Source: Triglochin maritima (Eukaryota > Streptophyta > Magnoliopsida > Alismatales > Juncaginaceae). Taken from it: a stretch of DNA of 64,000 nucleotides. This document shows positions 56,565 through 64,000 of the stretch, in pieces. The stretch is from NCBI GenBank assembly GCA_963682175.1, contig OY821775.1, positions 36,020,053-36,084,052 on the forward strand, written 5' to 3'. Under the pieces are notes generated by a model. That model worked only from the letters and a program-made list of their open reading frames with translations, was not told the DNA's origin and searched no databases. The first letter of the stretch is position 1. Each line of letters starts with the position of its first letter. A program made the translations under genes and the position numbers.

Positions 56565-58447
56565 TGTAACGTCCCCGAAAACAGCGGAAAATTTAAACAA
56601 TATAAAAGACTGTCAATGGTCAACAAGGGGCACGTGACGGGGAAAATAAACCAATATATTTAATATAAAAGATCCATGTGGAAGTCAAACATACAGACTG
56701 ACTGTGATTACCAACAAAAGTTATACAACATGTAATCACCTCAAAAAAAAGATAGACAAACACAGGATCAGATCCCGGGGGCACCGTCCTCGGTCACCAC
56801 CTCAACTCTAATGCTGCTCGCTACCTGAAATGAAAACAAACATGCCTAAGTTCCCTACTGGAACCCCGTATGCCAAACCTCCTGAAATACAAAATGGAAT
56901 TAAAGAGAATGCAATGCAATGCACATGATCATCCACCTCGGGTCCACAATAATACCCCTCTCCGCCACCGCGGTACTAAACCACTCCTGCCACCACGAGG
57001 GTCAAGTCAGTCCACCGCTGCCTCACAAGGGTCAGTCGGCACCACTACTCCCCAAGAGCCGCAGAAAGGAACGCTGGCACAACGCCGCCACCCCAGGAGC
57101 GAGTCAGCCCGCCGAATGCACAACTCGGGCCAGACGACAACTGCTGCTCCCCCAAGTGCCGCCAGACGCGCACCCTGCCGAAACATCCTCGGCCTACCGA
57201 CAAACCCCAGCAAACAGCCCAAGGTTTACGACACTCATGTCTCACACCCCGCTCGATATGAGAGGCCAACAATAATACGCCCTCGTCGAAGCTGAAATTC
57301 GTCGCTCCCAAGGCCGGTAATCGATCGTCGCCTCAGAGCCGGTAGTCGACCTATACTTGACGGCTCGCGTGTGGATAAATCCACCAACTTGCGGCAGATC
57401 GGTCGAACGATATAATCCCACCGGTCGACCGGTCTTCCGCACAGTACTCAGTACTGTACAAACAAGTGTATCGGTCGAACCACACCAACCGAATTACCGA
57501 CCCATCGGTCGAACAAAAGTCATCTAGCGGTCGACCGTTTGGATGGTCTACGCTATACAATATTTATATTATGTATATATCTGACCGATCGAACCAAGGG
57601 TCCGTTCAACCGATATCATGGATTCTCAGTATTTTGCCTAAGTCATATTCGGTCGACCGGAACTTAGATACAGTTCGACCGAACACAGGCACTCTACTGC
57701 TTAATTAAAATGCTCAGTCGATCGACCGGAAGTTAAAGAGTGGTCGACCGTTTTGATGGTCAAAGCTCCCAACCGACTTAGCATCGAATAGATCGGTCGA
57801 ACAAGGTTAAGGATGTTCGACCGTTTAATAAGTCAAAATCCCCAACCGACCCATTCTCGTTGTTTCGGTGGACCGGCGAAGTGGATCCGTTTGACCGATA
57901 ACAACATCTAACCCTTTTTCCCACACAAATCTGGCATAACGGTCGACCGTCCTCAGACATCGTTCGACCGTTTGCGGGTGCAAATCAATATAATAATAGA
58001 ATCGGTCGACTGCCCACAGGCACCGGTCGACCGATTGCCGTCTTCAACCTCTGAATAGGTTACAATCCGATGGGGAATTCGACACCAATGTCGATCCCCA
58101 ACACCCACAAGGCTTATGTGAGTTATAATGAAGACTTGGCATACCTTTTTGATGTTTGTGGAAACTTCCCAAGCTTTGGCAAGCCTAACCCAACTCTCCA
58201 CCTTCACTTCTTCTCCTTCTCCTTCTCTCCTTCTTCTTCTCGTCCAAGATTGCCTCTCTCACTCTCTGCTTAACTCAAGTATGAAGAAAAACGTTTCAGA
58301 TAAAACCTAACACCTCTATTTATAGCCAAAACCTAAAAATCTAAATCTTATCCAAACCTCCACCTCACTCTTTACTGTTCACGGCTTAATTAAGGGTAAT
58401 TAGGTTTAGTTTAGGTTAATTAGGATGTTTAGATTAAGGTTATTACA
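56565..58447 (-). mobile_element. B-family solo LTR inside the C element
   Basis: Plus-strand ends TGTAACGTCCCC and GGTTATTACA, 1883 bp, with identical CCTCC duplications at 56560-56564 and 58448-58452. Similar throughout to 31399-33469, with a deletion near 57300. The GGTCGACC palindrome cluster spans 57400-58035. Confidence 0.95.
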
Positions 58448-58452
58448 CCTCC

Positions 58453-59470
58453 TCTGATATGTCTTGTTATGCTCTCACATCAAAATGAAATCAGAACTTA
58501 TCCATGTTTTATGCAACTCATTCTATGACTTATAAGTAGTAAGCAAATCTGAATGCATACATGTATATCAAATTATAAATCGGTTTAAACTATTGATATT
58601 ACAAGCATGTTTCATTACCTTATGTTGTTGTTATATAATTATGCATGTTCATATCATCTCTGATCATGTTGGGTGTTGCTAGAGCTAACATGCATGTGGT
58701 CTAAAATTTAGTGTTCTTGTCATATAATGCTTGTAGTATCTCTTTTGTGATACATCTTTTTGTTATGGATGTGTTTCTCATACTGAATACATGCTATTGT
58801 ATGAGTTTCATTTTCTGTTAAATAGGTACATCGGATACTTGTATAATTATCCTTTGAGATCTGATTTTATTGTTTATTTTTATCCCATAATTTAACTGTT
58901 GTGAAGGTGCTACATGTTAATATATCTTTAGTTGCTAAATACATGTGATTCTTTCCTAACTAAGTGGCTGTTAAGATGTTGCATGCGCAGGTATTATTTA
59001 ACTACTAGATTTATGGGAATATTCATGTTTAGATTATTGTTAGGATGCTATACTTCTACGCATGACATCATTGCTAGAAACAGGAAATTGCACTACATGT
59101 AAAGGCTAACCGAACATTTTAATTCAACTATGTGCATGATGCTATGCTCTAAAATGTTTGAATCAGAAGTGATTTGCCATCCTTTCATGCATGCATGCCT
59201 ATCACTTGTATTATCATGATTGCGTTGTGGGATCTTATATTATGCATATGGTAACATATATCCCCTAAATATACCTAGATTCATGCAGGAATGAATTCTA
59301 AACCCACGATTGCGTTATAATAGAGTGAAGTGTTGTATAATCATCTCAGCGTTACCATAGCTCCCACAGGTTGCATGTCATGGCATGTACTTTACCTAAT
59401 TTATTATAATTGTTGTTGCTTCTGTTATGTGCATCACGACGTGAGTGCATGTCGTGCATGCAAGTAAGTT
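58453..59470 (+). other. C internal domain, part 3 (non-coding)
   Basis: AT-rich with frequent ATGCATG/TGCATGC words. No domain seen in any frame. Confidence 0.7.
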
Positions 59471-59475
59471 CGTGT

Positions 59476-60995
59476 TGTAGGGTCGTGACGGTCGGCAATG
59501 CTAATCACTTTTAATCCTAATTACCTACTTGTTTGATCTATCAAAGATATGCAGCGGAATTTAAAACAAACAAACAAGTAAAGGGAGAAAAATGCAAACC
59601 ACAATGGACACGGGCGATTTTTATGGAGGTTCGGCACCCGACCCGGGTCCTAGTACTCTCTTGCAAGCTCCGCTCGGATCACCGAGCTCCGCTCACGACT
59701 TCACTAACCACTCCCTGTTCCGGGCCGAGAGAGAACGCCTTTACAAGTCTTCAAGCTCACGAACAACCCTCGCCGAGCTTGACTCCTCCACTCACAATCC
59801 GAGAGGATCACTTCGGGCTCTCACTGAAGCCTATACTCGTTGTCTTGGGCTTTCACCAAGACCCTTGCTTCTTTGACAACAATGAGTGGGACAACACTAT
59901 CTAATTCTTGAGCACACTTGAGTGAGAATATGAATTATGACTAAAGTGTGGAAGGTTTGAGGCTTTGAGTGTTTTGATCTTTCTCTCTAATGTATTGGAC
60001 AATATGAGTGGGAGAGTTGGGTTAAAATGTGTTTTACAACTCTTTATATAGGCATTAGAGATAATAGAGTCATTGGTATTGATTGGGTGTGAGTTGATAT
60101 GTGATACACAAAATAGAAAATCGCAGGACCCAATACTGAGTTAATTCGGACGACCGAAACGGGATGAACGGTCGACCATTTGGCAGTTTTGAACTAAGTT
60201 CAGTCGACCGGTTAGGTAACGGTCGACCGCCCAACGCTACGACTTAGGTACACTTAAGTGATCGGTCGAACTCCAAAAAGGAATCAGCCGACCAATTTGT
60301 ACCAGGCACTCTGGGGTAGACAAACACTGATCTATTCGGTCGACCGAAACAAGATCTAGCGGTCGACCGTTTTTCAACAAGAGATTTGGGTTTGTCAAGA
60401 GACAGTCATTCGGTCGACCGATCATGGTCCTCGGTCGACCAATACATGAAATGTATATGGGGTATGATTGCTTTAATACGAATACGACCATTGGGTATAT
60501 ACGACAAAACTAATGGTCGGAAAAATAAGTTTCACACGGTCGACTGAAAGTCAAAACACGGTCGACCGAAACTAGGCAGTGAAAACACAAACAAGACAAT
60601 TGATCACTCGGTCGACCGAATTTGGGCAGACTTTTAGAGTTCAATTTTGTGTTTTCGGGTCTAAGTTTGAGTGATCTATTGAAGTCCAAATTATGTGAAA
60701 TTTCGTGTGTGACTTCTATAAGGAACCTAGTGTGTGTATAAGTTGATTTTAGCTCAAGTATGCTCAATTTACACATGTTCCTAAGACTCAAAGAAAATAC
60801 AAAATACATGTCTTCAAAAGAGCTTGATTACATGTCTTGACTTGATTTTCCCTTCTTCCTTGAGTCTTGATCACCTGTAGAGGTTAGCACAAAGAAATAT
60901 GTATGCAATGCAATATGTGTGCTACTCTACATGATTATAAGTAAGATTAGGTTGATTAAATCATCAAAACATAGATTGAGGCCAAAAAGCCAACA
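59476..60995 (-). mobile_element. E-family solo LTR inside the C element
   Basis: On minus it runs from TGTTGGCTTTTTGGCC (60995) to a TGTAGGG-complement end at 59476, 1520 bp, close to the 1517 bp of the copy at 22520. Flanks CGTGT (59471-59475) and CATGT (60996-61000) agree at 4 of 5. About 12 CGGTCGACCG-type palindromes lie at 60145-60620, most with the perfect centre, so this copy looks younger than the one at 22520. Confidence 0.85.
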
Positions 60996-61000
60996 CATGT

Positions 61001-61718
61001 TGTGATATTATGACTATGATTTCATGATTTATTGGTTGTCTCGATAAATCATGACCATATATATATTTAGCCATCGAGATCTTATTATGCTTACACCTCT
61101 TAATTGTTGTCCTCATACATCATGTGCATGTAGATATATAAACGCATGGAGATCTTGTTATTAGCACATGATTTAATTGCTGCCTAGATATGTATTGTGC
61201 ATGAGTATTGTGTATGGAGATCTTGTCATTAATTCCATGTTTTTTTGTTGTTCTCATACACCTTGTGCATATAGATATAAATATATTATATGTTCATCTA
61301 TGTTTAGTGATTGTATTTTGTGTGACCTTCCAAACTAGTTTTTTTGTCAATAGACATTATGATCATGTATGATTGGCTTGTTGTTGTTAGGTCATACGTA
61401 TATAGGTTGTTAGTTGTTGGATTCATGTGATTTGTTTATGATTAGTTCTCGGAATCTATGGCTGTCATGACACTTGTATTTCATTGTCTTACGGTTGTAT
61501 GTGCTTTTGTTTGAATGTGATGATGTAGATGAAGGTTTATAGGCCAAGAATTCAATACTATAGTTACTTTTTCATGGCCATTGTTTGCAATGTTTTTGCG
61601 GTGCCCCTTGTTTTTGTTGTTACTGCAAGGTTTGTGTTAGGAGGATGAAGTAAGGAGTTTGTATCCAGAGCTCCTATTAAGAGTTAGGGATAGCAAATTT
61701 TGAGGACAAAATTTATTT
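61001..61718 (+). other. C internal domain, part 4 (non-coding)
   Basis: AT-rich; a loosely repeated GGAGATCTTGTtATTA segment occurs near 61075, 61150 and 61210. The last 40 bp resemble the 3' end of a Tekay/Del-type pol. Confidence 0.7.
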
Positions 61719-61731
61719 AAGGGGGGTAGGC
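61719..61731 (+). other. C element polypurine tract
   Basis: AAGGGGGGTAGGC directly before the 3' LTR start TGTAAGACCCGC, the standard plus-strand primer position. Confidence 0.88.
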
Positions 61732-64000
61732 TGTAAGACCCGCTCTCCTGCTATAATAATAATAAGTCAACTCTCTGTGCTTATGCATAATTGACTTCTT
61801 GGAATGTCAAATTGTGTAATGGCATGATTGTTTGGGTATGTTTGATCAGATTTCTTGTTATTCGATCGGGTGTGACACATCGGGCGAGCACGTGGTTGTT
61901 TGACTCGATCGACTCAATTTGGATCCGAGTGAATGTAAGGTCGGTTTTGGACTAAAACCGTGTTGAAGTGGCATGGAATTGGAAGGGTTACATTAGGGTT
62001 TGGGTGTGCATTATCGTGGCTTTTGGGATGTCTTGTGGGTGCCATTTTTGGCATGTGTTGAGGTGGCTTGATTAGCCATGAAGACTTGGAAATTGAAGAG
62101 TCCTAGCAAGCTAACAAAAAGCCTCTCCCACCAGCCAACCCTTGCACACCTGTTCACCTCCCACACATCTCCTCCACCTCTTCCACTCCTCATCCACGTG
62201 GTTAGGCCACTCAGGTGGTGCTCCAGCAATCTTCAAATCCAACGAGGCTAGAAGCGACATCTAGTGCAACCTGTGGTGCGGCTAGAAGTTTGGTGGGCAG
62301 AATCTCCGGCTAATTTCATGCAACTTCCTTGCTAATCAGGTATGATCCTGACCCTTGAAGAGTTTTGTGGGAGGGGGTGTTGGCTGGAGGGCTGGCCAAC
62401 ACCATGTTGGTGGTTGGTGGAATCGGTTGCACCATCAACCGAGTTCCCTTCTGGCGTGCGCATGGAGCATATGCTAGATAGGGCTGGCTGTGGGGTCGCC
62501 AGAGGGACTGGGGCTCTGGCGAGCTACGGTGATGTCCTACCAGGAGTGATGAGGTTTCTTCTGGCCTGTGTTTTGGAGTGGACACAGATATGGTTGGCTG
62601 TGGCTGGCGCACACAAGATCCGACTAGGATTTGTCCTCAACCCTCTTACCTCTTTGTTTGGGTCGGCTGGCTGGTCCAGCCCTTCTAGACGGTGGCAGGG
62701 GTCAGAAAAAGGTGTGCAACAACCCTAGGGAGGCTTAAGGTGAGCAGGATCTGGATGGGCTAGCATGGTCAGAGCAGGGTGCGCTTGAATGTGCTAGCCA
62801 TGCGGTTAGTGCACCATGTGCATCAGCTTGCTCGATTGTTGGGTTGAGCTGCTTGAATGGATGTCTACTGACCCTATCCCACCACAGACCGCTTGAGAGG
62901 GATACTCTAAGCACGTGGTTGGAATGGTCAGGGGCTCATGCATCTGGTTGTGAGTTGATTAAACTTGTTAGCTTGCCTATTGTAACTTATTGTGTGCTAT
63001 GTGTTGAATGTGTTTTGCTATATATGACTTGTTGTGTTTCAGTAGTAGATATAATGTGGTTATATGATCCGATGTGTGTGTATTCCTGTAGTTGTAGTCA
63101 TGCATGCACTTATGAATGTAAATGGGCTCTTTCATATCATGTGCTGATCGTGTCATATTCTAAAGCAACATATTAACTTGTTGCACACATGTATGCTAGT
63201 TTAGAGATCTATATTGTCTATTGATATTTTATGCATGATCCAGCATGATTATACTACTGATATATATGTAATCCATACCCATATCAACTCTGATCATGCT
63301 CTGAGATTTCAGTTATCATTGCATATACACTCTGAAATTAAGGATGCATGCTATCGATTATTGTGGAGTTTGATTTTGATACTTCTAATTGTAATGCATC
63401 ATCCTATTGCGTCTTTCATGTCTAATTGTTACTGAAGTGAAGTGTTATGATATGGTTATGTATGAACCTTAGGATATCAGACCTTATAACATCTTTATCA
63501 TGACCCGTGGATGACTCGATTAGCTATTATCTTGACTTGCCGATCCGTTTATGATTGCTTGCTGTTGTGAGTGTCATTTGATTCCTGATTGGTATGTTCT
63601 GATTTTGATTTGTTTGGGGGCTGTTAGGAGGGTATCCGGATAGCTTTCCTTGAGCTCATTATGTATCTTGTAGATGCATTAGATTTTAGATGCTTAAGTA
63701 GCTTGCATTGCATTTAATCTGATTAATAATTCTGGGCACATTCTGTTTTTGGGCCGACGGGCCACGAGTGAGTCCTATAGCTCCAGAGGCCATTTGCATA
63801 AGACCTTCACATTGGGAGGCCAGGCGGAAGATAAGTCGTGGGAGGCGCACTGCCATTCAGTCTCAGGGTATTTGTTCCCAAGTGCGATGGAACCATGTAG
63901 GACACTTGCCCCGAATTGTGACTTATCTGGTGCACCGCTTTGTGCCGAGCGGTGGGTCATTGTCAAGTGACCGCCTTTGACCAGTGGGGCTGGTGTTTTG
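61732..64000 (+). repeat. C element 3' LTR, cut by the window end
   Basis: Collinear with 48323-50582. 2269 bp are present. The last base of the window corresponds to about 50582 of the 5' LTR. Confidence 0.92.

Larger units (their letters stand above)
48323..64000 (+). mobile_element. C-family non-autonomous LTR retrotransposon (LARD-like), extends past the window
   Basis: 5' LTR 48323-51134, tRNA-Met-type primer site at 51137, polypurine tract at 61719 and 3' LTR from 61732 (continuing beyond 64000, by comparison about 0.55 kb more). After removing three later insertions (51902-56019, 56565-58447, 59476-60995) the internal domain is only about 3.1 kb and shows no gag, protease, RT or integrase. 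The last internal bases (AATTTTGAGGACAAAATTT) resemble the end of Tekay/Del-type pol, pointing to a Ty3/gypsy origin. Long LTRs with a non-coding interior fit a large retrotransposon derivative moved by another element's enzymes. Confidence 0.88.

Overview
This is a plant nuclear window, probably from an angiosperm and most likely a eudicot. It is AT-rich, intron-style, and made almost entirely of transposable elements inserted into each other. I see no bacterial-type genes, no tRNA or rRNA genes and no CRISPR array. The only candidate host gene is a short exon-like ORF at 48048-48260. All transposon coding regions are broken, so the value of the window lies in its insertion history, much of which can be dated relatively from target-site duplications (TSDs).

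Family names used here are my own labels. A is a Ty3/gypsy Tat/Athila-like family: LTR about 1.55 kb, ends TGATTG...CAATCA, tRNA-Asp-like primer site. A' is a diverged relative of A. B and B' are related Ty3/gypsy families with LTR ends TGTAA...TTACA on both strands; B carries Tekay/Del-like gag-pol. C is a Ty3/gypsy-derived non-coding element with a 2.8 kb LTR starting TGTAAGACCCGC. E is a 1.5 kb LTR with ends TGTTGG...CTAACA. D is a 2 kb LTR with ends TGAAAGG...TTACA.

Layout. 1-555: two E fragments in opposite orientation. 1545-2170: a minisatellite and inverted repeat. 3001-4035: a 21-bp/84-bp higher-order tandem repeat. 4937-5984: a fold-back element with ~0.5 kb inverted arms. 6053-12520: a three-deep nest of solo LTRs (A inside C inside B'), each with a perfect 5-bp TSD. 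13265-13850: a copia integrase fossil. 13890-17870: remains of a first CACTA transposon. 18927-43541: a second CACTA transposon, 24.6 kb between matching termini with a GAC TSD, holding pieces of TNP2 transposase and a Ulp1-like (C48) protease. It is swollen by an E solo LTR and by about 16.4 kb of A, A' and B retroelement sequence. 43620-47344: D and A' LTRs. 48048-48260: the exon-like ORF. 48323 to the window end: a large C element with both LTRs, primer site and polypurine tract but no gag-pol, itself hit by A, B and E insertions.

Two observations deserve most attention. First, dense clusters of a CpG-rich palindrome, consensus TCGGTnnACCGA (often TCGGTCGACCGA), sit inside LTRs of otherwise dissimilar families (B/B', E and, in decayed form, D). 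Second, two A copies share the same internal deletion joining gag to a reverse-transcriptase scrap, and C is an apparently mobilised element without coding capacity. Both indicate non-autonomous retroelements moved in trans.
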